Counted from the stretch's first letter, positions 9,440 through 24,400 are shown. The stretch is 64,000 nucleotides of DNA from Antedon mediterranea (GCF_964355755.1 NC_092676.1:19698288-19762287); one strand, 5' to 3'. A program made the numbers and translations. Notes: generated by a model not told the origin, from the sequence alone.

Positions 9440-12400
9440 TTATCCAGGCACAGGACCACTTTGTTGTTGTAGCCAATCATTAACTTCGTTATAGTTGGTT
9501 GACATCCACCGAATGTTCGCCTCGATTTTCTCCACGGATTGAGTAAATGCCGTTCGTCCTGTACCTTGATCAGGATGATCTGACATAAAGCTCAGTACCT
9601 GTAAAACACAAAAAAGACTGAGAAGTGGTCCTTGTTCCTCCTACATAATCGTTTATGTACTTCTGCCGTTATATTGCTACATCTAGGTTTAATTATAGCC
9701 AATTTACACAGACGAGCAGTAAGAGCAAGCGAAAAACCGCGTAGCTTGTCCCACATAGAATTCGTATCTATCCAGAGCAGGATTCCTCTTAACCGCCCGT
9801 CCGCTCCGTGTTTCATATATTCTATATTTTCCGCATAACGTTACCGTCGTCTGTGTAAATTGGCCTTCGAAAAGTACATAGATTTCGGATTTAAAGTAAA
9901 CTTGCATTGTTATGTAACATATTTTGTATTGACTTTAGCTTGTGTATTATTTATCTATTACACAACATCAGTGAACCTTACCTCGTTGAGTTTAAATTCA
10001 GTATTGAAATGATTAGTCACTCCTTCAATAAGTCTTGAAAACTGGAAAAGACTGTCTCCATATCTGTAATGCAAACAAACACAATAACTGAAATTGGACG
10101 ATTTTTTGAAGTTTATTTAAATGTCGTCATCGATGCCTTTCTACTTCCTGTGTTCCAAATAGTGACTACAAGGGTACTAGCCCCAACAAAATTCAACAAA
10201 TACAACATATTTGGATGCCTGAAACTTTATCTCTGATGATGACGTGATCTTATCGGATGTTTCAATTAAACGTGCAACTTAAAGTAGAAATGGAAATGTG
10301 CGCATTATGCGGTATATATACCAAATATTAGGCCTATTTTATTCTAGCATAGCAGAACTTACTACAGAATTACCAAAGATGTTCTACCATATTTTTTACC
10401 GAACGATAAAATTCAACTGAGTCCGGTTTTCAACAATTTCTACCCACTAGACGATATTAAAGATGCTCACTCCTTTCTTGTGTCAAATGAGACCATTGAA
10501 AAGTTATGCAGCAGAGAGGAATACATTAATATAGGGATTTACGTTTTTCTGAAGTAGTCCCAGTTGTCTCTGAAGAAGTTCCATGCCAGTGGAGCTCCGG
10601 TTGGATTACGAGCAACCTCCGTGATAACCGTCACCCAGTCTTGAGAACGGATTACATCAGATCCCATTGTGAAATGTAAAAAACTAAAATTAAAACAATT
10701 TAGTATAAGAGGATTATTAGCCAAAAGAAAAAAAAAACCGAATACATTGTTAAAGATAAAGAAGTTTAATTAAAGATCGTGTACACTGTTCTATGCGACT
10801 AATAATCTGTTGCTAAGTCGCGGAAGACCAGCATCACTTTCTTGACAGCTCCATGATACGCTATGACGTCTGGACAATAATTGGTCAAGACTACAGGATA
10901 AGGTATTATAGCGTAGGTTATCCTATTCACTAGCTATCCATAACATTCATGAACGACCTGTGTCACAGCTTGTGCCATGACAACTCTGTGACGTCTGGAC
11001 AATAATTGGTCACTTACGTGCTAAGTGTCCAAGACTCATTAAGATAAGGTATTTATCGTAGGTTATATCCTTTTCACTAGCTATCCATAACATTCGTGGA
11101 AGACCTGTGCCACAGCTTGTGCCATGACAACTCTATGACGTCTGGACAATAATTGATCACTTAAGTGATAAGTGCCCATGGCTCTTTGCTACAGGATCCA
11201 TAGGGCATAGTGCAGGTTATCCTGTTCACTAGCTATCCACGATATTCGTGGACGACCTGTGTTACAGATGGTGCCATGACAACTCTATGAGGTTTGGACA
11301 ATAATTGATCACTTAGGTGCTAAGTGCCCAAGGCTCCTTGCTACAGGATCCATAGGGCATAGTGTAGGTTATCTTGTTCACTAGCTATCCACGAAATTCA
11401 GGGAAGACCTGTGTCACAGTTGGTGCCATGACAACTCTGTGACGTCTGGACAATAATTGATCACTTACGTGCTAAGTGCCCAAGGATCTTTGCTACAGGA
11501 TAAAGCATAGCGTAGGTTATATTGTTCACTAGCTATTTGCGAACTCTGGTACTGTTCAAGAACAAAATACCATTCCGTTTGGTCGCCATTTTTTACTGCA
11601 GTACAGTACACAATGTCGCGTAAATCGGACGCAATTCTGTAAGAAAGAAGTTTACACTGCTGGGTACATTCATTGCCACTTTTAACTGTTTTCCCCTTCT
11701 ACGCAGAGGAACGAATCAAATATTTTAAAGCATTCTATATAAAGATCTTAGTAGTAGTAGTAGTAGTAAATGCCATTGTGGCACAGTACTACATGCAGGC
11801 CTACCTGTTTTCACCTGGTGTACGCATCCAGTTTTGAAACATTCTGATGGCAGTGTTGATGCAGTCGGTGTTTTCATAGTGGCACGCACCTGAGACTGCG
11901 ATGCTTCTGGTTAATCTAAAAGACAAACATTGTACTTAATGATATGGGAATTCCAGTGCAGTCCATGTTATAAACAAGATTTCTTTGGTCGTAGCGTATT
12001 GTATTACCTCCTTGCCATTTTCAGATGATCTTTCTCTTTTGCTCTAAATATGGGCCACTCACATTCAAGTGTATGAGTCAATTTAGGCCTATAGCACTAA
12101 TTTACTGCCAGCTACAAAGTTAAATCCATTCGTTTTTGTTGATACTTACCTGGTCAAATGATCTCCTGTGTTATCCCACCCGACATGTTCATACAGCGGA
12201 GTTATCTGCCGTCTCATGTATTCCTGCACAAATATAATGCGAAATATGTTAAAGATAGGCGTCCCGAAAGATCCATTTCAAATTGCAGAGAGGTCGTTTT
12301 GAATACTCTTCAAACGCTTGTATTGCATATGCATGTTGTTGAATTCCGAATATCAGTTAAGTCACTTACTGTATGCTACACGACGGTGATATGTTATTCT

Positions 12401-15400
12401 ATGGCGCATTTCAGCCATCTGGCTGTCTGAAACATTTGACAACATCGAACGCAGAAATAGACGGGTAAAACTGCTAATCATTTATCAATTTTGAAGATGC
12501 CTTGCCAATTGAAGCTGGCAGAAACATACCTGCAAGCGCCCGTACGCCGGTGATATCTTAAGCATCTTAGCAATGTAGCCCAGGGAGTTCGAAGCAACAG
12601 ACCAAGGTACATACTCCAACTCTTTATTTAGGTATCTTGTTAGGTCTAAGGCTGTTACTTGGTTCAGTTCACCAGCCTGGGCTAGTTTAAGAGCATCGCT
12701 AAGTAGTGCAGCTCGACTCTTAATCGGTATTATCTGTTTGAATACACAAAACAATAAATATAGAATCATCTATACCGTCAATCTTATCTGTGTATACTTT
12801 TTTGTAACTACAGTTTACATGTCTTTGGTACACCCCTATTTAGAAGATACCTCTAAGGCGATACTTTTAAACCAACGAGGGAATACTTAACACTACGGCC
12901 AACCCTTATTCGGGGTACACCTCTATTAAAGAAATACTTTACCATGAAGCGGACGAGGGAATACACAGTACTACGGCCAACCCAGCTGTTCAGGGTACAC
13001 CTGTATAAGGAGATAATTACCATGAAAAGAACGAGTGAATAACCCCTATTCAAAATGCAGTTTGTGGGTCCCGATTAAAGAAGATACTTTGGTCCCGGTT
13101 ATAGATTACTTTATTACAGAACCGACTGCCGTTCTATTGCCTTTATCATATTATGGGGATACATTCGAGACGCAACAAATTGTTCCTTTAATAGGAGCGT
13201 CTACTGAATAGTATGACAAATAGGTTTTAGTGTATTGTATTCTCTTACCTCGTGGTTATTAACTAATTGATTACTAATTAGGTTCCAGTTAGTCTGGTCG
13301 TAGTTTACCCGGTAGTAACCGGTTTGGTCGATGTTAACTAATATCCAGTCATCATCGTTCACGTCAGGTAGATCTTGTATCACTGAATAATAAGTCGATA
13401 TAAAATGATGTCAGGCATAGAACAAAATAAACCAATACATTAAAATGGATATGAAAGGGTTCCTAGCAATATCATTTTATTGGCTCAACGTGTAGATCAA
13501 TCAGTTTTAAGCTTGCCATAGTCATACTTAATGTTTTGGAGGACGACAACGCCCTCAAAACGCCCCTGAGAAACCTGTGAAAAACTTTTTGTGACGTCAC
13601 TAAAAGTTATTTTTGTATTACAGAGATAGGAATTTAGCAGTAAATCATTGATTGATGCAAAAGCATGGTAGTAATTACTTATTGCTTTGATATTTTTATT
13701 CTTGGATAAGTATGTTAGCCTAATCGAATAAAATTAATTCATATTATCAACCAAGTTTTTTTTTAAACGGATTTTAATTTCGTTTTTCAAGGCCATCTTT
13801 TACGAAATTCATAGCCAAATGCCTATCTTGCTGGGTACACGGAGTTATTTTGCGCATGCGTGAGAATCACAGAGTCGACCACCTTGGCCTCTCTCTCGAC
13901 CCTCCTCGCGAGCGATGTTTATTTCGCTATTTATTATACACGTATTATTGAAACATTCATTTTATTATTATTTCGTTGTAATTAACTGAAATTGATGGAA
14001 ATTCGTCCACATCGTCTTGTTAACACGGATGTTAACATCGTTTTGAAGAAACGGTTGGACGAGTAAATGGTGTTTGACAATAATGCCATGGCCTGGAGCT
14101 AGCTAGGCCTAGGCCTTTTTAGTAGTGATGACTGCTGGATACGGTGTTTAGTCGCCCGGCCAGAGGTGAGCTGAGAGCGTATGCTCCTTGATGTATCGTT
14201 GAGGGTGTTAATGGTAGGCACAATTGTGTTACTGTATTATGTATATACACATTATTTATAAGTACGTTTATTAATATTGTTGTGTGCTGTAGTGTCCTGA
14301 CTAACGTATTATTAAAATATTTTTTTGTTATTACATGCCGCCCTACTGTACTAGCTAGTAGGCTAGGCAACACTGAATACTAAATATTATGATTCCCAAT
14401 AAAATGAATAGAGTTGGATTTTCTCTAATGTAGTAATAAAGGTTATAACAGGCCAGGCCTAGTTAGGGGTATTTCAGCTTGTATCATACAGTACAATATA
14501 CAGTACAGTATACAGTAAATAAACAATTCATTTGTATTTTTACCTACCTACAGGTCTATAATTGGAGTGCAATTATGATAATTGATGGACGGGATAAGCA
14601 AATGTATTTATTGATTGGAATGGAAGCGCAAATGTTAGAGTCAAATTATAATATTAAGGTAACAGATACTGAGCATTGCTATTTTAAACTGTTGATCAAA
14701 CCTACATAATACATTATACTAAATTATTATTTTGTTTTGAGGGCAGATAAACATGTGCTTATTCATTTTCCTTTTTTCAGGTGAATAGAAAGATACCCAG
14801 AGTACTTTATAATAGATGCTACTTGGATCATGCTTGCACGATACATTTATGCAGTATACTAAGACACCAAGTATAGAATGAGCGCAGACAATTAAAATTA
14901 CAGAACTAAATATTTATGAAGAATAGTAAAATATGCATAATAGAATTCTTTAGACGCGAGTGCTAGGGTTACAGTCATACTGTAACTATGGTAATGTACT
15001 ACCAGACAGTACACTAGTAGCAGTGCATCATATAGTGTTTGTTTTTAACCATCTAAATGGGTCTGGGTATATAAACAAATAAACCACTACTGTACTTCTT
15101 TTTTTATTTATTTAGCCAAATACTATGTACAATGGACATTTATGAAAGAATCCATCTCTTGAATATGATGGAGCTGGCTGGTGTTGATAGAATTAAAATG
15201 TCTCAGGTCTAAAAAGTAATTTATGTCCTGTTTGAAAAATCCTGCTTGTTCCAAACTCATTATGATGCATTTGTTCAATAAAATTCATTCCACACACTAT
15301 TTCTGCCATATAATTTGATGTTTACAATTTTATTACTAGTACTATTACAGTTCTTCAAAGCCATCTCATGTACTGTTGATTCCATAAATCTGCAAAGATA

Positions 15401-18400
15401 AGACCAATAAATGGATGGAAATGTACTATTATTTTTATTCAATCCTACCTCTAGGCCCTATAGTATTATATTTTATGACTTGGTAACAAACAGAAAGAGG
15501 TTATTATTTAATTACACTACAGTTACTAACTAAACTATAATAATCCTCTCGGCCTCACCTCCTCTGCTCTACTTTAATTATTAGTATTATTATATTACTA
15601 TATTAGTCAATAACAAAAGTCAGAGCCAAAAACAAGTTCAACACAAGCTTACCTTTTTTATTTACGTCGCCTTTTACATACGTCTACGCCCGCGCCTTGT
15701 CCACTTCCTGGAGGTTCGTCGGTGGACCGGCGACTGCTACTCTCTTGTACTGTAGGCCATGGAGTAACTCCATGTGTAGGCCTAGCCTACTACTAGCGAA
15801 TTTAGAAGAAACTATAGTCTACTAGACCTAGCCTAATTTGTAGTCTGCGTGAGTGGTTTAGTGTGAGAAGTACAAATACACACTTTCTTCTTTTCACGTA
15901 CAATCTTTGCAGACATAACTTTTTATTGATTTGTGAAATATCGATATTTTCTACGACTGCAGCAACAGGGAGCTTGCAACACGCGAGTCTCGTGTAGCAT
16001 GGGTTTGTTTATTTTTGTTTTGACACAGTCCGCGAACGAGACAAGGCGGTGATTGGACTGTATTAAAATTCATTAAAGGAATACTGAATTAGTTAATTTT
16101 CGACATACTATGTATTAATTATATATCAAAGAGTTAAATAAAGTCATAAAAAATATTAATATATTTACACATTCTGAATTATAAGCCAATTAATGTTGTC
16201 GCCAATGGAGTTCCACCATTTTTAAATATTACCCAGAAGCCGCGGGAGCTGGTGGGACGGAAGTACCTTCATCCGGGTATTTTTAATTGTGTAGCACTGT
16301 GTGCACATGTGTTTCGTATGCGTTTAGCTGTAATATCGAAAACAACAACGATTTGTTTATCCTAATTAAATTGATTTTTTCGAGTAGTATAGATTCTTTC
16401 TCTATTTCATTTGTGTTTGTAATTATCTTGGAAGTTATTGGTGATTTATCAAAACAAAAAAAATAGTACAAAATGGTGTTTTGTATGGCGTTTGGATGCA
16501 GCAATGCATCGGATAAGAAAGGCAGGAAGTCCAAAGGAATACGCAATGTTAGTTTCCATCGATTGCCGTTAAACAATAAGGATTTGCTAAAGAACTGGGT
16601 TGCAGCCATGAAGTTGGAAAAACCGCACATTAATATTTATTCCAGAGTATGTAGTGACCATTTTGAAAAAGAAATGTTTGAGGATGACTCCGTAAAAAGT
16701 CAGTATTGTTGGTGCGAAGTCTAGGCCTACCAGGCGGTTGAAGCCAAATGCTGTACCTAAACAGTTTGTTTTCAGTAAAGCGGTTAGCCAAGCAAGCCAA
16801 CAAAGACAGGAACGACAAAAACTACTGACACAAAAGCGATGGCCCAAGACCAAAAACAAGGTACGTAACATACCAAATTCTGCTTTTTGATGTTCGGCCA
16901 TACATTGAGTGAGAGGCTCCTAGGCTAGCTAGACTAGGATAGTAGAGGCTAGGCCTAGTTAGTACTGTAATACTAAAATAGTAGGCTACTACTACTACTC
17001 TAGCTAGTAGGCCAAGGAAAGTAGGTTACCGAGGTGAACGGCCAAACACAAGACTAGGCCTAGGGCCTAGGCAAAAAAAGTGTAGGCCTACACATTTATC
17101 TCAATTTAAATTTGTTATATAAATCTTTAGTTTATTTATATAGCCTAGTACTTATTTTATTTTTAAGACCATCAACTTGGAGAACTTAGTGGAAAGTGAG
17201 AATGCAGAATTAATGAGTGGATCTACAGTTGACACAGCATTTGATGAGCAGATGGAAATTCCTGTTGAGGTGTGCAACTGTAGACATGGAACTAAAATCA
17301 GCAAATCAACACAGGTTTGTGGTACTTAAAATAAATAATCTTTATTCTATATCTTTATTGGCCTAATGTGATAACAGTTTGGGGAAACTCTAGTTGAACT
17401 AGTTATGCCAACCCCTTCTTTTACTGTAGACGGACACTCTGGCAGACCAACTGAAAATCCAACATGACCATTCATATGCGCGAAAATAATAAGGACGGAC
17501 ACCACAAAATCTAAGACTACAACCTCCAAATGCAAATTAGTGCCAACCAAGAAGTAAGAGGAAGATGTAAATGTCGTGGGAGTGACTACAGATAGACATG
17601 TCCAAATTGCAAGTGACATGAATAAGAACTACCCCGAATTAAAACATGAGTTTGACATTTTTCATGTTGTTAAAAGCGTCACCAAGAAGCTTAGAGAAAA
17701 ATCGAAGAAAGAAGGTTGCGAAGACCTTAGATTTTGGATACCGTCCATAAAAAATCATCTGTGGTGGTGCTGTGCTTCCTGCAATGGCGATTATGCTGTA
17801 AGTTATATTAAAGCTGTTTTTTTATTACGATTTGTTTGTATATACTGTATTGAAGTACAGTATGTGTTGTACATTCTTATTGATTATTATGTTAACATTC
17901 ATTTATGTTAATAGTTTTCATTTAATAGTTTATACTATATTTCACTTTTAGGACCTTAAGGACAAGTGGCTTTCTTTACTACAGCACGTCTGCAACATCC
18001 ATGAATGGGCTAGTGCAGATAAATTCCACAAGTGCAGTCACAACCCACTATTGGAGGACATGCATGAAATTGAATGGCTGACACCAGGTAGCGATGCTCA
18101 TGATGCACTTCGGGGTGTTGTTATGAACACTAAATTACTAAAAGATATGCACAAGATGACACTTTTTAAACACACAGGTATGTATGTAAAAAGATATATG
18201 AAATGTACTATTTTTGCTGTGGGATCATTCGAATAAATTAAAGGCAAAAGAAGCCCTGTTATACTAACTACATTCTTTAACATACAATAATAAACACTAT
18301 AATATAACAATTTTTATAATAAAATTAATCTTCTTACAGGATCGCTACAGGTTTTTCATGGGATGTTGTTAAAATATTGTCCAAAGAGGGAACGCTTCAG

Positions 18401-21400
18401 CTATGAAGGCATGAGAGCCCGTCATCAATTGGCAATTATGGACCACAATGAGAATGTTGGTAGACAGCAAGCAACTACTGAGGAAGGTAAGTAGTTTTAT
18501 AAGAGCTTCTTTAATTTGTTGATTAGTAATCTATAAAGACATATTTACAATGAGGAATAATTATGTGCATTTCCTAACAGGCACTCTTCGATTTGGACTG
18601 GCATTTCCCAAACGCAAGAAGCAGTGGGTATTGAAGAAAATTTATGTAGACAAAACCTTCGAATTTAGAAAGAGACTGATGGAAATGGTGTGTGACCGAC
18701 GTGAAGATAGCGCTATAGTTCTAGGTCAACGTTATGTAGACAGACCAGATCTTCCAACAAACATTGCTTCTTCTGAGAAACCAGAGAAAGAAGATGCGAT
18801 TGAAGATTTTAGAACTAGGTTTCTGCTTTCATAGTGTGTTTACATTAAAACCAACAAAGCTAATTTATGCTTATTTTGTTTTGTAAAAAAATCTTTTTAA
18901 ACTGCTAAAGATGAAACCTTACATATTATATTATTATAAATACTATTTCTTAAATATTTTCTTGATGCAATTATTAGTGTATAGTTTTTGGTTGAATTAA
19001 TAAAAAAAAGGCATTAAAGGAAATACTCTGAAAATAGTGAATAAACTAATTTTACCGATGCAAAAATGTTTATTATAATAATTATTGTGTTGTTGTGCAA
19101 TTGCTGTAAGATGACGCTCAGTAACTTTCTGCAAAATACGTCTAATTATATTTCACACATTTGGCCGGCCAGATAATGACTACATATTGATTGGATTTGA
19201 TTCTTCCCTGTTTTGGAACAGCTTTTAATACAATGCTTGCATACAAATAATAAACAGAAAACACTTGTTACTGTTTGTTGCTTTTAATTTTTATTTACAA
19301 AAAAATGTTATTATTTGATGCATTCGATATTTAAATGTTATGATTTAACATCTTGATACCATTTATGATTTATTCGACTTCTTTAAATCCAACATAATTT
19401 CCATCAATGCTAGGAAAGTCCTTTCTGATTTTGTTTACGACGCAGGCTGGGATGACTCGTCGTACGGCTTTACCGAGGCGGTCATGCACCCAGCAGTACA
19501 GTAGGTGAACTGCCTGTACGCCTGAAGGCGAAATGTTTCGTTCGGGATCGGGTCAACGATGCTGTCTCGCCTAATGTCTGTCCGGGCAACAAGTGCAGTT
19601 CTAATTACTGCAGGATGTAAACATACAAATTCGAATTCAAAATGGTCTAAAATGCATGCCATTTCGTTTTCTGATCCTATGTTCATCTTCGCTCGTACAT
19701 TTTCAATTTCCCGACAACAAAGGCATTCCACAGAGTGTCTATCAACTCACACCCGGGCTCACACCGTCTGCATTGGCACCATTCCTCCTTGTTTACTTTC
19801 CTCCATTCTATATCTTCTCCTTCATGTGCGACAATATTATCTAAACCTTCTATTTCCTCCACATCTCTTCTTCTTCTTCTTCTGGGTTCTAATTGGTAAG
19901 GTTGTAATCCGTGATTCATCTTAATTTAGCTCTGTGTATATATAGGCATCCACGCTCTACGGGCAGTCTCACAGTTGGATGATTTTCTCTGTCAAACCAA
20001 TGACGTCACAACCTCGTTTTCGTGTTAAACATGGCGGCTCATAGAGAATCCGCGGTTTTTTTGAAAAATCTACACTTCAAAATCGATTTTACTCTAAACA
20101 ACAATAAATTTCAAACAAATTTTACCGCACTTCGTTTTATATGAATTATATCTACAATGCTACACATTTTAAAAGAAATAATACTGCATTCCTTTAACCA
20201 ATCACAAAACGACTGCTGCCGTGGCTACAACCCCGGGTGTTTCAAACTCTAAATTTGACGATCTCGTACGTGCGTATAGAACGTTCATAAAAATTAAGAT
20301 GGCGTACCAGTTGGTCGGCCATTTTGCGGACGTTTTATACCAAAATTTAATTTGTTTATTTCTTAATTTCTACTAGGTATTTGAATCTAATTTTTTGTGT
20401 GCTGTTTATTAACATTAAAAGGATTCATACAAAGTCCTTTTTGTGAAATTTTAAAATCCTTTCATATCCATTTTAAGCGCTCATAAACTGAGCGACTTAC
20501 TTGGCAAAAAAAACGCGCTATTTTTAACTCGGGCCATATTAAAGATAAGCTTTTGTGACGTCACCAATATATAAATTTGGTTAGACATCTACATTATATG
20601 ATCGTGAGATCGAATCCAAAGATCGTCACATTGCTTGTGTGGCAAAACAGTTTGCTTACGTTTGCCTCTTTCCACTCAGGTGTACAAATATTTTCGCTTA
20701 GATATTACTAAATCTGACTTAGGCAAATTCAAGGATTTAAGGCAAAGTTAAGACGATTTATTTGCTAAGCAAGTTTGATAAATCCGGCCCATGGTATATT
20801 GTCGAATGTTTGTTTGTTTGTTTTGTTTGTTTTTTATTCGGTACTCAAGAAATACAACAAAAATACCAGGATGACCCATAAAGCTGAAACAGCTTAATTC
20901 CAATGGGGTCCTTTAAACAAGCAAGTTAGATAATAAAGTGTACATAAACGTATACGAAACACAACTGCAACATAATGGTTTGGTTTCTAGACGCGTTTGA
21001 TACAAAACATGACCGGGGTAACAATGTGAAGACTTATACTTTATGCATTTAACATTATATCAGATCGACGTATTATTATTATCTATACAGATCTAGGACA
21101 ATAACTTAACAATTTTGAACGTCATCGTGCAAAGTATACACTACAAGAAAACCAAATGTTTTGAACGCATTTGCCAAGTTTTGTTTAAATATATTATATA
21201 AACCATTCAAGTTAGGAGGATGAAACCATAAAATATGATTTTACACACATTTGCCTAGCTATACATAGACGGCCAAAATAAAGCAGTAAAATTACCGTCT
21301 CCGTTCTCCATCCACAGTCGTACTGATGGTGTATTTATGTTTTGTTGACTGCGTATAGTTAAGGGGATCCACCAAACGTAACTAAATTTGAAAGAAAAAT

Positions 21401-24400
21401 AGTTATTAGATATTCCTGTATTTATGCTTAAAAGTGTTAAAAATATAAAATAAACGTCATCCATATGATGATTAAAATATTGGTACATTTCCGTTTGTAG
21501 GATTTTCGCAAATTAAAACTATGACATACAGGGACGTAGGCCTACCCAGCATAAATTAAACACAGTATAGAATAGTCATTGGTGCTCCAACAGCCTCCCC
21601 AGAAGCATGTCTAAATGAAATTGTTCATACAAAACAACAACTATTACTTTACCCTAAATCGTCATATTTTGTAGTGAAATTAGCGTCTGGGTTTATAAGA
21701 AAGTGATGTTGGGTAGCAGTGAAGCCAGCCTCAGGGCCGCCATATCGTCGAGTGAAGTTGACGGTGGGTAAGCCCATTTGTAAGGTCCACGTGTGCATGA
21801 TGGTTTTGACGTCCATGTCTAAGTTGTCTTCTTTCACTACCTATAATTAATTGATATTTTATATCATATTATTATGCAATTAAAACATTTACGGGACTGC
21901 GACGATCAGGCCCAGTTTCGTCTTCTGCGTTGGCCGTTCTTATGCATTTTAGCACGATTGTCTCTCAATTTCAAGAAATCGGCTGCAAGATTTTAATTCA
22001 GAAAGTTAGGTTTTTTTAGTTTCAGTCAGGTTGGTTATTGAGAGAGTTAGGTTTAGCAATGGTCTTTAAATGGACCCGTGTTTGTCCGTGGCAACCATTT
22101 AAACATAATTATTCATTGATGTTATATAAAAGGGTTAGCCCTTCCTACACTATCAAACTTTATGTGGCAACAAAAATATGATGTGCCCATATATGGACAT
22201 GATGATGTCATATCACTACCATATTTGGGCATATCACTACCATATATAGCCACATCACATCAAGTTTAATACTGTGGACAGAGTTTAACGTGTGCGTGCC
22301 AACCTCATTAAAACAGTCCCAGAGTTGGTCGTTATTAGCATTGCTGTATTTGTAGCGTTGCAAATATATTCGAAGTCCTCTGACAAACAAATCGTCTCCA
22401 AGAAAATCTCGACACATTCGAAAAATAGACGCACCCTGTAAAAATATGTATAGATCATATAAATTATGGCATTTAACTATTGTGCACTATTGGAGTAGAA
22501 TTATAGCTTGTGGTTGAGATGCCTGGCTACCGTGTCAGGGTTCAAATCCTGTCAGATGACCGGATTATTCTAATGACCAAAAACAATTCCCCTTCCAAAT
22601 ACTTTGTATGTAGAGAATATTGTGTTTATTGTGAACAGGATTGCCACCTTTTATTTTAATTTCTTAAGGTTACCGTATCATTGCCAATTTGTCTAAATAC
22701 ATAACAACAGAACTATTAAGTAGCATTGATGCAATAGCATAATATGATATACTCATTGGTCCATTTGCCACAATGTTGTGATGGCATTAGTTACTATTCG
22801 CTATGCATGATTAGTTTCTAGAATGACGTAGGCCTAATGCATAACGGTATTGTAAAGTACGAATGAATTTTACTTCATGGGAACGGCATAGTATAAGTTG
22901 GAGAACCCTGGCATCATAAGAATACATCGACCGCCATACTTCTCTCTAAGTATAGTAAAACGGACACTTTACTCCAAAATGTAAACAACAAGTCCATACC
23001 TTGTTGTATGCTATGATATCAAACTGCTGACTAATTTCTTCAAACGTTTGCACACGAGCCAGTACCGGTCTTGAGGAGCTTAACGAATCCGAATCAAATA
23101 CCGAATGTAATTCACGAGGCAAGAACTGCTGATCCTGAAGAAAACGAATATTATATTTGTTTTTTATATGCTATATTTTCACGTATATTTTTTTCATATT
23201 TAGTCATAGAACCAGTTTATCATTTATTATATAATAGTAATCAGTTATGTCAACAAATAAAAGGGTTTGCTATTTTTCCTAAATGTCTACTAGGCCTATA
23301 GTACAGGGATTTTTTCGGGAAATAGTAAAATCTCGACTTTTTAAAATATGTTGAGATAACATGCGCAGAACACATTATGTGATTATGCGCATGTCAATTA
23401 TGATAATAATAGTAACCAATTAAGTCAACAAACAAGAGTCAAATTTTGCTTCTTTCGAAAAATTCCCTGTACAGTTCTATTAGTATTAGTATAGGGATTT
23501 TTATCGGAAAATGTGATTTTGCGCATGTCCATTTTTAATATAATATTGCCATATATGCGCATATATTGTGTTATTACTATCTTACAGAGCTATATAGTGT
23601 AATCAGTTATGTAAAAATGTAACATTTTTCGAAAATTAAGTACTATATTGCACGGGGTTTTTATCGAAAAATGCCCAAAATATTTACTTTTTAAAATTCA
23701 ATAATTATGTGATAATATTGCCATAGGCCTATATGCGCATATATTGTGTTATTATCATATTATAGAGCCATAGTAACTAGTTATGTCAACAAATAAAATG
23801 GTCGAAAATTGGCCATTTTTTCATCTACTGTACTAGTACAGGGATTTTTTTCGAAAAATTGTCAAAATATCCACCTTCAAAAATTCAATAATTATGCGAT
23901 AATATTGCCATACGCATATATTGTGTTATTATCATCTTATAGCGCTATAATAACTAGTTATTTTTTTTTTCTCTTTTGTGGCGTTAACCACTATTTATTC
24001 ATTTCATTTCATCAACAGATTAATACAATTATTTCTAATAATAATAACTATTCATTGTTATTCTTACTTTTGTTTGGTTTATATATATATATTTTATTTA
24101 TTTTTTGATTTTATCAACGTTACTGTTCTTGGAATCAGAACATTAATATTTCTTTTCTGTTATCCACCTTTTTTCATAATTTTCTAGTATTTTTTTTTTG
24201 ATCTATAATTCTCAACATCTAAAATTGTGAACACTTAACTAATAAATGTACTGTAGAAGATACATTTACTAATGTTGTATAGTTATTTTCGGTAGTATTT
24301 TTTGACATATAATTCATTTATACCCTATATACAGATTATATACGTTATTTTAAAATACGAATATAAAAAAAAACAAAAACAAAAATATTAAAAATGCTTT

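Larger units (their letters stand above)
16073..20197. mobile_element. THAP/Kolobok-like DNA transposon flanked by TTAA
   Basis: TTAA at 16073-16076 is followed by AGGAATAC, and its mirror GCATTCCT is followed by TTAA at 20194-20197. The interior holds a plus-strand THAP-domain transposase (16473-18834) and a convergent minus-strand ballast-domain ORF (19370-19919). TTAA target duplication and a THAP N-terminus are known traits of Kolobok elements. The whole sits in intron 10 of the aminopeptidase gene. The terminal repeats are short (8-14 bases), so the exact ends are probable rather than proven. Confidence 0.75.

Noticed and set aside
9015-9494. 159-codon plus-strand Cys/Leu/Val-rich frame
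   Set aside because: Product of the ~20-bp minisatellite; overlaps the aminopeptidase last exon on the other strand.
23809-24187. Hydrophobic plus-strand frames of 99 and 69 codons
   Set aside because: They lie in the T-rich reverse complement of a LINE 3' region.
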